Below, one piece after another: positions 49,053 to 59,828 of a DNA stretch of 64,000 nucleotides (positions within the stretch are counted from its first letter, which is position 1; every line of letters starts with the position of its first letter). The notes under the pieces are model-generated. The model did no database searches, was not told the origin of the DNA, and saw only the letters and a list, made by a program, of their open reading frames with translations. Location: the NCBI RefSeq assembly GCF_004210375.1, contig NC_134832.1, forward strand, positions 150,471,592 to 150,535,591. Direction: 5' to 3'. The DNA comes from Tachypleus tridentatus (Eukaryota; Arthropoda; Merostomata; Xiphosura; Limulidae). A program made the position numbers and the translations under genes.

Positions 49053-49325
49053 TATATATTTTGGCTTAAATTAAGATATACAACAATATAGTTGGCTTAA
49101 ATTAATATACACCAGAATTTAACTGGCTTAAATTAACATATACGAGAATATAGATGGCTTAAATTAACATATACGAGAATATACATGGCTTAAATTGAGA
49201 TATACGATGGTATTGTTAGCTTAGATAAAGATATACAAGAGTATATTACCTAGAATGAACATGTAACAAAATATTTTTGGCTTACATTAATATATACCAG
49301 AAAAAATTTGGTTTAAATTAACTTT

Positions 49326-49852
49326 AATCATTTGGATCTATTTTGTTGTAGTTCTTTAGTGCTCAGACAAACCTACATTAACTAACGTGTATAAGTTAAG
49401 CTTCAGCAGTTTAATTAATTTAAATTTCGAGGTAAATAAATCTTAGTCAACACCTGATTGGCTAATAAATGAGCAGGACTGAAAGTAAGATGGCCGACAA
49501 ATAAAACTTTTTTTTTATATAAGTATAATTTATCCCCCAAGCTTCACCATGGAGATATATATATTAAGTTTCTCAAGGATGTAAGGGTTTAAATTCTGGT
49601 TAATTAACCACGTCTTAAAACCTGTTATCGAATCAAGGTCGTCGTAGAAATGTAGTTACTGAGAACCAGTTAATCCTAACCCAAAGGAAAGCGTTCTTCA
49701 AAGACCATAAAGACACTAGATATTTCTTAGTGCTTTTCTGACAACCCATTTAATATGTCTTCCTGTAAAACATTCGAGTTTAGAATGAAGCTGTATAGAG
49801 GGCGATATGTTCGTAGAATTACATCATAATATTCCTTTTTCCAAATTAACCA
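49326..49852. other. Unannotated AT-rich interval
   Basis: No gene or repeat recognised. Confidence 0.5.
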
Positions 49853-50017
49853 GAATAGATATTACTTTAACAAGTTGATTAATAGATATTACTTTAACAA
49901 ATTGATTAATAGATATTACTTTAACAAGTTGATTAATAGATATTACTTTAACAAGTTGATTAATAGATATTACTTTAACAAGTTGATTAATAGATATTAC
50001 TTTAACAAGTTGATTCC
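49853..50017. repeat. 27-bp tandem repeat (family J), 6 copies
   Basis: agatattactttaacaagtt followed by gattaat repeats with exact 27-bp spacing (49861 to 49888 onward). Units are nearly identical (one aaattg variant), so the array is young. Confidence 0.95.
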
Positions 50018-50083
50018 AAAATTAATCACCTTCTTGGACTTTAATAAACGTTGACAAATAATGTAACATAAACCTACGCTAGT

Positions 50084-50307
50084 ACGGTGGGTTTGAATGC
50101 TTGTCACACCATACATGTTCACCCTTTCAGCCGTGGGGGCGTTATAATGTCACGGTCAAACCCATTATTTGTTGGTAAAAGAGTAACCCAAGTGTTGGCG
50201 GTGGGTGGTGACGACAACTGCCTCCACTCTAGTCTTACGCTGCAATATTAGAGACAACTAGCGCAAATAGCTCTCGCTTAGCTTTGCGCGAAATTCAAAA
50301 ACAAACA
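50084..50307 (+). mobile_element. tRNA-derived SINE, family 1, 5'-degenerate
   Basis: Plus-oriented body: tttcagccgtgggggcgtta, gagtaacccaagtgttggcg, tagctttgcgcgaaattc, ending in caaaaacaaac. The tRNA-like head is eroded, leaving only gggtttgaatgcttgtcaca with a weak B box. Diverged from the other copies. Confidence 0.85.
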
Positions 50308-50762
50308 CACGTACGTATACATCATTTTTAATGCATCGTAATTTCAGACTTTTTGTTTGCTTCTAAGTCCATTTTAACTTCTTGTGTCGTTCTACTGAGA
50401 GTATGGAAAAAATATGATTTAGCGTTTATAGTCCTCATAATTACTAGTAAACCAGAGGGCGTTTGAGTGTAATATTAAATTAGATGTGTGAGCACAATGT
50501 ACTTCGTATGTCTCATGTGTATCATTTTAGTTTTCTTATATGAAATCAGCTTTCAGATATTTCGAAACGCTTATTGACTCGTCAAGAAAACAGAGATGTT
50601 CGTGAGGTTAAAGCTATTCAAACCGGAAGTCTACAACAAGCAGATTGGAACTCATGTATTAAAGATCACATTTATTAACTCTTGCGTAAGGTTTCATGAA
50701 TAGTTCGTAATAATAATCGCAAGGAAAAGCACATAACCCCAGTAGAACATTCTGGCAAAGTC
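50308..50762. other. Unannotated interval
   Basis: No gene or repeat recognised. Confidence 0.5.
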
Positions 50763-51030
50763 TCGGCATGGCCAGATGGGTTAAGGCATTCGACTCGTAA
50801 TCCGAGGATCGCGGATTCGAATCCTCGTCACACTAAACATGCTCGCCCTTTCAGCCGTGAGTGCGTTATAAAGTAACGGTCAATCCCACTATTCGTTGGT
50901 AAAAGAGTAGCCCAAGAGTTGGCAATGGGTGGTGATGACTAGCTGCCTTCCCTCTAGTCTTACACTGCTAAATTAGGGACGGATAGCACAGATAGCCCTC
51001 GTGTAGCTTTGTGCGAAATTCAAAAACAAA
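50763..51030 (+). mobile_element. tRNA-derived SINE, family 1, full-length
   Basis: Head ctcggcatggccagatgggt with an A-box-like element, then an anticodon-loop-like ctcgtaatc (CGT in the anticodon position, Thr-like) and a good B box, ggattcgaatcc. The body and tail follow to caaaaacaaa. A second copy of the tail, agctttgtgcgaaaattc, follows immediately (51031-51048), as also happens at 53701-53728. Not a functional tRNA: there is no proper acceptor stem. Confidence 0.92.
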
Positions 51031-51048
51031 AGCTTTGTGCGAAAATTC

Positions 51049-51790
51049 TATTTTGATTTAACGTGTCATAAATACAGAAGGCACTGCTGTATCCGTACAG
51101 CTTAAGATGAAAGGTAGCCGCTCCCTTTGATCGTTTACTAACGACTTAGAGTGTTGTAATCCCTGCCGCTTTCTCACGTCTCTAAATCTCAAGCGATGTT
51201 TCTTAAACCAAATCCTAATAGTGAACGACTGTTTTCAACGACTACTCCAAAACCACAATGACTGATGGGACTTATATGATATAATATAGAAGAGTTTTAT
51301 CTTTCCACTTTAGTGGAAACTATGACATCAGTAGGTATCACGTGAAAGAATTCACGAAATAACTTTTGGTATTTCAAGCTTCTATTTTTACTTATCTTAT
51401 TATCACAAAATAATGTGATTACTAAAAAATCTGTGTGCTGTTAATAGAAGAGCTATACAATCTGTGCTACCACGGGTAATCTAATCCCAGTATTTAGTCT
51501 TATAAGTCAATGGGGTGTAAATTTGGAAGAGTGAGATAAAAAAAAAGAATAGATTTATAAGGATATTTAGAAGTTCATATTAGATTCTTCAAGATAAGAT
51601 TACCAACTGATTAAAAATGCATCATTATGAAACCAACCCACAATGTAACCTTGGATGTTATTGGTAACTGACAACAAAGCAAATTATATTGCCTTTACCT
51701 ATCATTTGTGTGTTTAGTAGTGCGGATGGAAGCTGGCATATGTTGAATAATGTGAAGTCAGGGGTATAATAGCGTGGTTTAGTAGCGTGA
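51049..51790. other. Unannotated interval
   Basis: No gene or array recognised. Confidence 0.5.
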
Positions 51791-51990
51791 AGGGTTTGTT
51801 TGTTTGTTTTTGAATCTCGCCCGAAGCTACGCGAGGATTATCTGTGCTAGTCTTCCCTAATTTAGCAGTGTAGGACTAGAGAGAAGGCAGCTACTCATCA
51901 CCACCCACCGCCAACTCTTGGGATACTCTTTTACCAACGAATAGTGGGATTGACCGTGACATAATATCGCCCACACGGGTGAAAGAGGGA
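51791..51990 (-). mobile_element. tRNA-derived SINE, family 1, lacking the head
   Basis: Minus-oriented: the tail and body are present (gtttgtttgtttttgaatct, ccctaatttagcagtgtagg, cccaccgccaactcttggga, cgcccacacgggtgaaag). It stops before the tRNA-like region at about 51990. Confidence 0.88.
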
Positions 51991-52904
51991 TTTTTAGATA
52001 GTTATAACGCTAACGTTAACATATTGCACATTCTTGTTATGTTGCTTTTGTTGGTAGGATTTATTATTGTGTTTTTTCTACAGTTTCTTGCTATACATGT
52101 CACTTTTCTTCGTTATTTTGTTCTAAATACTCTCTTTTCTTCTGTAGTTTATAAAACTAGGTTGTTTTATTTTTCTTTTCTGAATACTGCTCTTTTCTAC
52201 ATACAGTAATGAATTCTTTTCTTTCACAGCTATTGTATTGTATTATTCTGTGGTTTACAGTGCTAGATTGTTTTGTACAATGCGTCTGCACAAAACGCAT
52301 TATACATTCCACTCTGTTATGAAAGCGTTATACGACACAAACTGTTATTCGGTAACGTGTAGGTTACGGAACATTTTAAAGTATTTTTCATAAATCTAGG
52401 AAAAATGGGATGAATCACAAAAAAATATTCGAAAAAAATTCGGGTCGTTCACACATATTGAGAACTCCAAAAGGTTTCGCTTGCATCGTAAGAAACGTAA
52501 TTTCTCGAAGGTTTCCGATAGTGTAATGAACCGTAAAGAAAAATGCCACCTGTAAAATAATTACGTTCGTACAATATTGCAAAATAAGAAGTGTAAACTT
52601 TTATTCGTTTAAGACAGTTAACCAATCCGAGAACTCAAAACTGTTTCAATCAAACGACTTAGTACCCAACGGTTAACATTAACACTGACAGTGAAAGACA
52701 TTGCGAAATTTTAGCGAATAGACATTATTAGATGGTCGTGAGGGTAATTCCTGGCTTTCCATGGATACGTTTTTAGTAATAAAGGCCTGAATCTTTGTTT
52801 TATAGCCTTAAATACTTCTAAGGCTTCTCTATTTCTATCGTATTTAGGTCTCCACACTATTTATTATTGTGAATTTCTTTGTTTGTTATTGTTAAGTACA
52901 AAGA
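51991..52904. other. Unannotated interval
   Basis: A T-rich open frame (51979-52209) starts inside the SINE remnant and has only hydrophobic low-complexity sequence. No gene recognised. Confidence 0.5.
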
Positions 52905-53060
52905 TTGGTTTGGTTTGTTTGAAGTTAAGCACAAAGCTACACAATAGGCCATCAGTGCTAAAGCAGAAGGACAAACAATGTGTTATCTGTGTTGTGCTCA
53001 GAGCGGGTACTAAAATCCGGTTTTTATCATTAGAAGTCTTCCTAGTAGTCGCTGAGTCAC
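52905..53060 (-). mobile_element. SINE family 3, degenerate
   Basis: gaagttaagcacaaagctac followed by acaataggccatcagtgct at the left, and gcgggtactaaaatccggtt then ctagtagtcgctgagtcac at the right, match family 3 in minus orientation. It has an insertion or divergence in the middle. Confidence 0.6.
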
Positions 53061-53324
53061 TGTGGTTAATTTGCAAAACCCGTATTATTAAGTGAATGCT
53101 TTCAGAAACGATTTGAAGCAACAGATTCATTACAGGATCTGTAATGGTTCGTATTTCAAGGCAACGGTTTGAGAGGTTGATAACTGGTTTTATTTCTATC
53201 ATTACAATGTGTAAGGTTAGAATACTTTGATTACATTCTGGACGGAAAACGGTAACACTGAAAATTCTATAACCAGTCATGTTAACCTAAGGACTGTACT
53301 ACATAAGATAGGAAACGTGTGTGA

Positions 53325-53840
53325 GAATTAACGTTAGCGGTACAGTCCTATTAAAAACAATAACATTACGTTAGCGGTACAGTCATATTGAAAACAAAAC
53401 AAAACAATAACATTGCCTTAGCGGTACATCCATATTGGGCCCGGCATGGCCAAGCGTGTTAAGGCGTGCGACTTGTAATCTGAGGGTCGTGGGTTCGAAT
53501 CCCAAACATGCTCGTCCTTTTAGCCGTGGGGGCGTTATAATGCGACGGTCAATCCTACTATTCGTTGGTAAAAGAGTAGCCCAAGAGTTGGCGGTGGGTG
53601 GTGATGACTAGCTGTCTTCCCTCTAGTCCTACACTGCTAAATTAGGGACGGCTAGCACAGATAGCCCTCGAGTAGCTTTGCGCGAAATTCAAAAACAAAA
53701 GCTTTGTGCGAAAATTCAAAAACAAAACAGTCATATTGAAAACAATAACATTACGTTAGGAGTGCAGTCATAAAAAAAATAGCATTGCCTTAGTAAAAAT
53801 ACTTTAAACGTACAGTCATATTAAGAATAATAATTTTACT
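53325..53840. repeat. ~41-bp tandem repeat (family K), interrupted by a SINE
   Basis: acgttagcggtacagtcata followed by ttgaaaacaataacatt recurs about three times before 53436 and about three times after 53728, with variable A-rich spacers. The SINE sits inside one unit, after ggtacatccatatt. Confidence 0.8.
53437..53728 (+). mobile_element. tRNA-derived SINE, family 1, near-complete, in the ~41-bp repeat
   Basis: Head gggcccggcatggccaagcg followed by tgttaaggcg, then ctgagggtcgtgggttcgaa with a strong B box. It lacks the usual tgtcgcgcc step after the B box (gaatcccaaacatgctcg), a small deletion. The body is complete, the tail is caaaaacaaa, and a second short tail copy runs to 53728. Satellite-like DNA continues on both sides. 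Confidence 0.92.
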
Positions 53841-54191
53841 TTAGTAATAGAATGATATTAAAAAACAACAGGTTTCAGTTTGTTCATCAAATAGCTCAGT
53901 AAGGACACGTGTTTATAAATTTCCTTTTAAGATAATATATATAAAACTTGGAAAAGAAACAAGGTGAGGAATTTTGCAATATGTTTTAGAAATAACTTTC
54001 ATGATATAAAACTATAAAGTCTGTAAAACAACAGAGGTATATACAAAAAAAACTTTAAAAATGGTTGTGTACAGCTTTTTTCACCTTTACATTACATTGG
54101 TGTCCTAGTTATCTCTATATAATGACTTACTGGTTTTCAAATGAGTCAAAAACTGTAAAATAAAGCATATGCTATCCGTACTCATTTTAAA
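53841..54191. other. Unannotated AT-rich interval
   Basis: No gene or repeat recognised. Confidence 0.5.
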
Positions 54192-54468
54192 TTGTTTGTT
54201 TGTTTGTTTCTGAATGCCGCACAAAGCTACACGAGGGCTATCTGTGCTAGCCGTCCCTAATTTAGCAGTGTAAGAGGAAAGGCAGCTAGTCATCAACACC
54301 CACTGCCAACTCTTGGACAATTCTTTTACCAACAAACAGTGGGATTGACTGTAACATTATAACTTTCCCACGGCTGGAAGGGCGAGCATGTTTGATGCGA
54401 CGGGGATTCGAGCCCGCGACCCTCAGCTTACGAGTCGAACGCTTTAACAACCTGGCCATGCCGGGCCG
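54192..54468 (-). mobile_element. tRNA-derived SINE, family 1, full-length
   Basis: Minus-oriented; (gttt)n tail at the left, body, then a head at the right with gacggggattcgagcccgcg (B box) and ending gccatgccgggcc. A small deletion in the body (gtaagaggaaagg) is shared with the copy at 55194. Open frames 54286-54474 and 54105-54335 are SINE by-products. Confidence 0.92.
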
Positions 54469-55182
54469 GCACAAAGCTATTCAACGAGTTTTCTGTGTAT
54501 TACGTACAACTCCCAAAAGAAATTTACCATAAATATTATAGAGTATGTGTGGGAAATTTAAACAATCTCTTGTTGTCATAGCGATGGATAAATAATATTG
54601 AAAAGAAAAAAGTATCATCATAGTGCACGTGCAAACAAATACCATCCAGAAATGACGTCATGCAGTGTTGGTTCTACAAGGACCGATAAGATTCTCGTGT
54701 CGCGAGGTATCTACAGCTAGTGGTTGTTTTAAACATAACAAAATGTGAACCACTTTCAATGAAAATGACTTACTTACGTGAAAGCACATATGAAGGTTTA
54801 TGAAAAATCTGAGAGAGAAAAATGGATATCATTTTCGGATTCAGCATACAGGGATTAACATGGAACATGTAAAACGTTTAAGACAATAAAACCATTGCAG
54901 GCCTGTGTTATTAATAACAAGCCAAACCTGATGACGTCTAACTGTTGTTAATAGACAGTTGGGCGAGACATGTAATAACAAGCTGGATTCCTCTTCATTA
55001 CTTGAGTTTCTATACCTCAGATGCGGATTAAATTAGACAGCAAAATGATTAATTTTAGGCTTATTGACTTGAAATGTATTTATTTTGTTAACGTGTATTT
55101 GTTACACACAATTTCCAACACCACTAAAGCAGCGTTTACGGTGTAGACTATATATCTAAATCAGGTACGCGCTGGATTCTTC
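54469..55182. other. Unannotated interval
   Basis: No gene or array recognised. Confidence 0.5.
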
Positions 55183-55193
55183 ACTTAAATAGT

Positions 55194-55474
55194 TTGTTTG
55201 TTTGTTTTGTTTTGAATTTCGCGCAAAACTACACGATGGCTATCTGCGTTAGCTGTCCCTAATTTAGCAGTGTAAGAGGGAAGGCAGCTAATCACCACCA
55301 CCCACCGCTAACTCTTGGGATACTCTTTTACCAACGAATAGTGGGATTGACCGTCACTTATAAAGACCCCGACGGCTGAAAAGGGGAGCATGTTTGGAGC
55401 GACGGGGATTCAATCAAACCCACTATCCTCAGATTACGAGGCGACCGCCTTAACCCACCTGGCCATACCGGGCC
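55194..55474 (-). mobile_element. tRNA-derived SINE, family 1, full-length, clean target duplication
   Basis: Minus-oriented with a (gttt)n tail and head ending ggccataccgggcc. Flanked by an 11-bp duplication, acttaaatagt, at 55183-55193 and 55477-55487. It shares the gtaagaggg-type body deletion with the copy at 54192, suggesting a subfamily. Confidence 0.93.
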
Positions 55475-55599
55475 AAACTTAAATAGTAGAACAGCCAATG
55501 AACGGAGAAAATTATCCAACAATGAATGAGGGACAGCCGAAATAAATGTAATTACTGAAACCTTGAAGGAGAGAGAGATAACAGAAACATTATTTATAC

Positions 55600-56195
55600 A
55601 AATGCGGTTGGTCGCGGGTTTGAATCCCCGTCGCACCAAGCATGCTCGCCCTTTCAGCCATGGAGGCGTTGTAATGTCACGGTCAATCCCACTACCGTGT
55701 TTCTCCGATAATAAGACCTACCCATAAAATAAGACCTAGTATGATTTTTGGGAATAGTTTTAATATAAGCCCTACTCTTAAAATAAGCCCTAGTTAAGAG
55801 TGGCAGGAAGAGGAAAGAAATAAAAAAAATTAATTTATTAATTAGTTTAATAGTTAGTTAATTAGTTTGTTTAAGTATTAATCAATTAGTTTAATAGTTT
55901 AATAATAGTTTATTTTAAATGGTTAGTTTAATAGTTTTACTTTGTAACTTCATTTTTTTTAATATATCAAAATAAGACATCCCCCGAAAATAAGCCCTAG
56001 TGTCATATTTTGGAGTGAAAATTAATATAAGCCCTGTCTTATTTTCGGAGAAACACGGTATTCGTTGGTAAAAGAGTAGCCCAAGAGTTGGCGGTGGGTG
56101 TTGATGACTAGCTGCCTTCCCTCTAGTCTTACGCTGTTAAATTAGGGACGGCTAGCGCAGATAATTTTCGAGTGGCTTTGCGCGAAACTCAAAAA
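55600..56195 (+). mobile_element. tRNA-derived SINE, family 1, split by a DNA transposon
   Basis: The left part, 55600-55694, has the B box gggtttgaatcccc and body start (cgccctttcagccatggagg). The right part, 56059-56195, continues with ttcgttggtaaaagagtagc to the tail. The two halves join perfectly as ...caatcccacta + ttcgttgg..., with a 364-bp insert between. The first half of the tRNA-like head is missing. Confidence 0.93.
55695..56058. mobile_element. Small non-autonomous DNA transposon (MITE-like) nested in the SINE
   Basis: 364 bp flanked by TA (55693-55694 and 56059-56060). Terminal inverted repeats ccgtgtttctccgataataa at the left and, reading inward from the right, ccgtgtttctccgaaaataa. 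Sub-terminal blocks repeat ataagacctac, ataagccctactc and ataagccctag in both halves as inverted copies. The middle is an AT-rich tract of ttaattagtttaatagt repeats. There is no coding capacity. The TA duplication points to a Tc1/mariner-type source. From memory, ends reading ccgtgttt.ccgaaaataag occur in TE families of many animals, unverified. Confidence 0.9.
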
Positions 56196-56198
56196 GCA

Positions 56199-56232
56199 AG
56201 AAAAAAGCGTGTGTGTGTGTGTGTGTGTGTGT
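56199..56232. repeat. (GT)n microsatellite
   Basis: An uninterrupted run of about 15 gt dinucleotides immediately after the SINE tail. Confidence 0.97.
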
Positions 56233-56278
56233 ATAGAGTCAAAACAATGAGCCAGGCTAAATAAAGGTGAAAGAGCAG

Positions 56279-56798
56279 TAGCGCTTCGACGGTAATAAGA
56301 TACAAGATACTCAACCCGGGTCATATGAAACAATGGTAAAACACAAGTAGCGCTTCGACGGTAATAAGATACAAGATACTCAACCCGAGTCGTATGAAAC
56401 AATGGTAAAACACAAGTAGCGCTTCGACGGTAATAAGATACAAGATACTCAACCCGAGTCGTATGAAACAATGGTAAAACACAAGTAGCGCTTCGACGGT
56501 AATAAGATACAAGATACTCAACCCGGGTCATATGAAACAATGGTAAAACACAAGTACAATGGTAAAACACAAGTAGCGCTTCGACGGTAATAAGATACAA
56601 GATACTCAACCCGGGTCATATGAAACAATGGTAAAACACAAGTAGCGCTTCGACGGTAATAAGATACAAGATACTCAACCCGAGTCGTATGAAACAATGG
56701 TAAAACACAAGTAGCGCTTCGACGGTAATAAGATACAAGATACTCAACCCGGGTCATATGAAACAATGGTAAAACACAAGTAGCGCTTCGACGGTATA
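56279..56798. repeat. 69-bp tandem repeat (family L), about 7.5 copies
   Basis: Unit tagcgcttcgacggtaataa, gatacaagatactcaacccg, then ggtcatatgaaacaatggta and aaacacaag, 69 bp. Two subtypes, cccgggtcatatg and cccgagtcgtatg, form blocks. One partial unit near 56545-56570 has a duplicated caatggtaaaacacaagta. Because 69 is 23 codons, the minus strand gives apparent 66-155 residue frames with a 23-residue repeat; I do not regard them as genes. Confidence 0.95.
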
Positions 56799-57880
56799 GA
56801 GATATATCATGTTAATTTCACTTTGTAGCATAAAATTAAAGAAAACCAAAAACAACACAATTATCCAACACAATTAATATCAAAGAATAATGAAGAAACG
56901 ATAATGTTTGGAAAGCTATTATGCTAGCAATACGGGAAATGTGAGTTTCCAAATCAAACATTCTATTGATTCAGAAAAATCTGTAGACACAGGAAAACAG
57001 TGGCTTGAGAGTAGTGTGCGAAATGTTATCCAGAGACATTGACAACCATCAATGTGGCAAACGTTTGTTGGCAGAATGAAAATTAATATGTCAGCTATGT
57101 GGAAAGGTTGTCACTTGAAAGAAAAAAACTAGCACTGAGTAGAAAAGGAAAGGCTGTCAAAGGAAAGGAAACAACTAGAATTTAGAAGAATAGGAAAGAT
57201 GAACAGGAAGAAAAATATAACTAATGTTTAATAGTATAGAAAGAATGTCAAATTAATCGCAAAGTTACACAGTAAGAAAATAACTGGTGTTTAGGATAGG
57301 TTTTCAACAGAAAGGAAAATTAGCTTACCAAAAGTATAGGGAAAGTTGTTAATAAAAGAAATGAAATAACATTTAAAGAGGATGGGAAAGATTTCAGGTA
57401 AAGGAAAGTTAAGAAAGAAAATTCAAAATAATGTTTGTTAAAAAGTCCGAAACGTCATATTTTTAACAGAGGAACTTAGGGTTAGAAACTTACTTAACTT
57501 AACCTAGGGTTAGAAACTTAAAATACGAAGCACTTTTTATAATTAAAACCTTTTCAAGTATTAGGTTGCATCTCGTTTTCGTTTTAATTATGTGTCGAAC
57601 ACATTTTTCTACCAGGATTATGTAAAGCGGTACGCTAAAAAAAACAACAACAACCAATTATTACCATGAAACTCGTCTATCTATAAACGACTGAGATTTA
57701 AAATAAAGTATATAGAACAGTATCTAAACGACTTAGTTGTTTGATTAAATGAAGACCCTAATTCTAGAAGCATTGTGTTAATTTCTTCTCTGTTTCTCTA
57801 AGAAATGCATTCGATATGAAATTCAAAGGTTGTCTCGAAAGAAACATGTTGAGAAGAGAATAAGGAAATGTAACCGAAAA
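56799..57880. other. Unannotated AT-rich interval
   Basis: A-rich, with a short near-duplicate of acttagggttagaaacttac at about 57473-57520. No gene recognised. Confidence 0.5.
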
Positions 57881-57892
57881 CAACTTGTGTGT

Positions 57893-58164
57893 TTGTTTTT
57901 TGTAATTTCGCACAAAGCTATTCGAGGGCTATCTGTGCTAGCCGTCCCTAATTTAGCAGTGTAAGACTAGAGGGAAGGCAGCTAGTCATCACCCCCCACC
58001 GCAAACTCTTGGGCTACTCTTTTACCAACGAAAAGTGGGATTGACCGTCACATTATAACGCCCCCACGGCTGGGAGGCCAAGCATGTTTGGCGCGACTCG
58101 GGCGCGAACCCGCGACCCTCAGATTAGAAGCGCACGCCTTAACGCGCTAGGCCATGCCAGGCCC
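57893..58164 (-). mobile_element. tRNA-derived SINE, family 1, full-length, clean target duplication
   Basis: Minus-oriented. The body is almost identical to the 29488 copy, including cacggctggga and ccatgccaggcc. Flanked by a 12-bp duplication, caacttgtgtgt, at 57881-57892 and 58165-58176. Confidence 0.94.
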
Positions 58165-58176
58165 CAACTTGTGTGT

Positions 58177-58654
58177 AATGTTCGTATTATGCAGTTAAGT
58201 TAAGTTAGAGAGTAATATGTATAGTTCGGCAAGCTTTTCAAGACTTTAGAAATTTTGGTTTTTGCTCATGAATGAAACCTAACAATGTTGGAAGAACGTG
58301 TAATATGATGACACAGCTTCTTAGGGTTAAACAGATGAGACGTCATTTCCGTTTGTCGTTTGACAAGCACAAAATTCTGTGATTTCACTTGATTGAGTTA
58401 GACGTATTTATTTTATTCTGTTAGTGGTTTAAACACGAAACTAACAAAGAGTTCTCTAACTCACCACGAGACTGGAGACTTAGTATTTAAAATTGTTAAT
58501 TCCCCAAACATACAGCTGTGCCACTGGAGAGCCTAGAAGATTTATATCAGCTTGTGAATTGCTCAGATATGGAACATTATAATGTTTATAAGGTATTAAT
58601 AGATGGCGTGTCCACGAACATAAAAATGATTTACGCTATGTATGTAAAGCTGTT
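58177..58654. other. Unannotated interval, possible SINE scrap
   Basis: A piece at about 58500-58535 (catacagctgtgccactgga) resembles the head end of family 3 in minus orientation. Otherwise nothing recognised. Confidence 0.4.
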
Positions 58655-58775
58655 GCTGTTTTGAACAAAGCACAAAACTACATAATGGGCTATCTGTGCT
58701 CTGCCTACCACGGGTATCGAAATCAAGTTTTCGGTGTTGTGAGTCCGCAGATATTCCGCTGTGCCACTAGGGGGC
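58655..58775 (-). mobile_element. SINE family 3
   Basis: Minus-oriented: aacaaagcacaaaactacat followed by aatgggctatctgtgctct is the tail half; accacgggtatcgaaatcaa (B box) and gagtccgcagatattccgct then gtgccactag form the head. The most complete copy of this family besides 63477. Confidence 0.8.
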
Positions 58776-59143
58776 GTGTGTAAAGATATAGTAATGATGT
58801 CATAAGCGTCACTAGATACGTAAAAGATTCGAAGATCGGAGAATATAATCAAATTGATATACGTACGTTCATAATGTAGGAACTGCTTATTAGATATAGT
58901 AAGTTTTTCGCCAATCTTCACAATAGCCATATTCAAAGAGCTTGAAAGATGAAACAGCGACTGAAAAGAATCGATATAGACTAGAGCATGACACGATCTG
59001 GTTCACTAGAAACCGATATTACCTGTATATGATTATTTAAACCATTATGTACTCACAATAATTCAAGATTTTACCTCATAATTTGTAGTTTTAGTACTGA
59101 TAACAAATCTTCTAAAGTCAATGTTGTTTCAGAGAGAATTTCA
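58776..59143. other. Unannotated interval
   Basis: No gene or array recognised before the 49-bp array begins. Confidence 0.5.
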
Positions 59144-59828
59144 CGAATTTGGGTGTTAATGAAGGCAGCGACTATCGGGAGTGATATGATAACGAATTTG
59201 GGTGTTAATGAAGGCAGCGACTATTGGGAGAGATATGATAACGAATTTGGGTGTTAATGAAGGCAGCGACTATCGGGAGAGATATGATAACGAATTTGGG
59301 TGATAATGAAGGCATCGACTATCTGGAGATTTATTATAACGAATTTGGGTGTTAATGAAGGCAGCGACTATCGGGAGAGATATGATAACGAATTTGGGTG
59401 TTAATGAAGGCAGCGACCATTGGGAGAGATATGATAACGAATTTGGGTGTTAATGAAGGCAGCGACTATTGGAAGAGATATGATAACGAATTTGGGTGTT
59501 AATGAAGGCAGCGACTATTGGGAGAGATATGATAACGAATTTGGGTGTTAATGAAGGCAGCGACTATCGGGAGAGATATGATAACGAATTTGGGTGTTAA
59601 TGAAGGCAGCGACTATTGGGAGAGATATGATAACGAATTTGGGTGTTAATGAAGGCAGCGACTATTGGGAGAGATATGATAACGAATTTGGGTGTTAATG
59701 AAGGCAGCGACCATTGAGAAAGATATGATAACGAATTTGGGTGTTAATGAAGGCAGCGACCATTGGGAGAGATATGATAACGAATTTGGGTGTTAATAAA
59801 GGCAGCGACTATTGGGAGAGATATGATA
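59144..59828. repeat. 49-bp tandem array (family M), 14 copies
   Basis: Unit aacgaatttgggtgttaatg, aaggcagcgactattgggag, agatatgat; spacing 49 bp (59191 to 59240). Units are highly similar, varying mainly at tatcggg/tattggg/ccattgg. One diverged unit lies near 59290-59335 (gataatgaaggcatcgacta). It has the same period as family G but an unrelated sequence. Confidence 0.95.

Larger units (their letters stand above)
47378..49325. repeat. 31-bp tandem repeat (family I), split by a Tc1 element
   Basis: Unit phrase ttggcttaaattaagatata followed by caagaatatag, spaced 31 bp (47408 to 47439). About six units lie at 47378-47560 and about nine at 49053-49325, with the Tc1 element between. Variants include aacatatacgag and aatatataccag. 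A diverged segment tagctagaacgaacatgtaa occurs on the left, and its near-copy cctagaatgaacatgtaa occurs at about 49250-49266. Confidence 0.88.

Noticed and set aside
50763..50835. Possible functional tRNA gene
   Set aside because: A and B boxes are present, but acceptor and anticodon stems do not pair and the sequence continues into the SINE body. The same applies to 53437 and 63353.
51979..52209. 76-codon hydrophobic frame, possible small membrane protein
   Set aside because: It begins inside a SINE remnant and is low-complexity T-rich DNA with no homologous motif I recognise.
52864..53280. 138-codon minus-strand frame
   Set aside because: It spans a SINE family 3 copy on the minus strand; the apparent protein is SINE translation plus flank.
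56142..56766. Minus-strand frames of up to 155 codons with a 23-residue repeat
   Set aside because: The 69-bp period accounts for them; the largest also runs through the GT microsatellite and the SINE tail.
59144..59828. Relationship between the two 49-bp satellites (39908-44062 and 59144-59828)
   Set aside because: Same period, but I find no shared sequence core; treated as coincidence.
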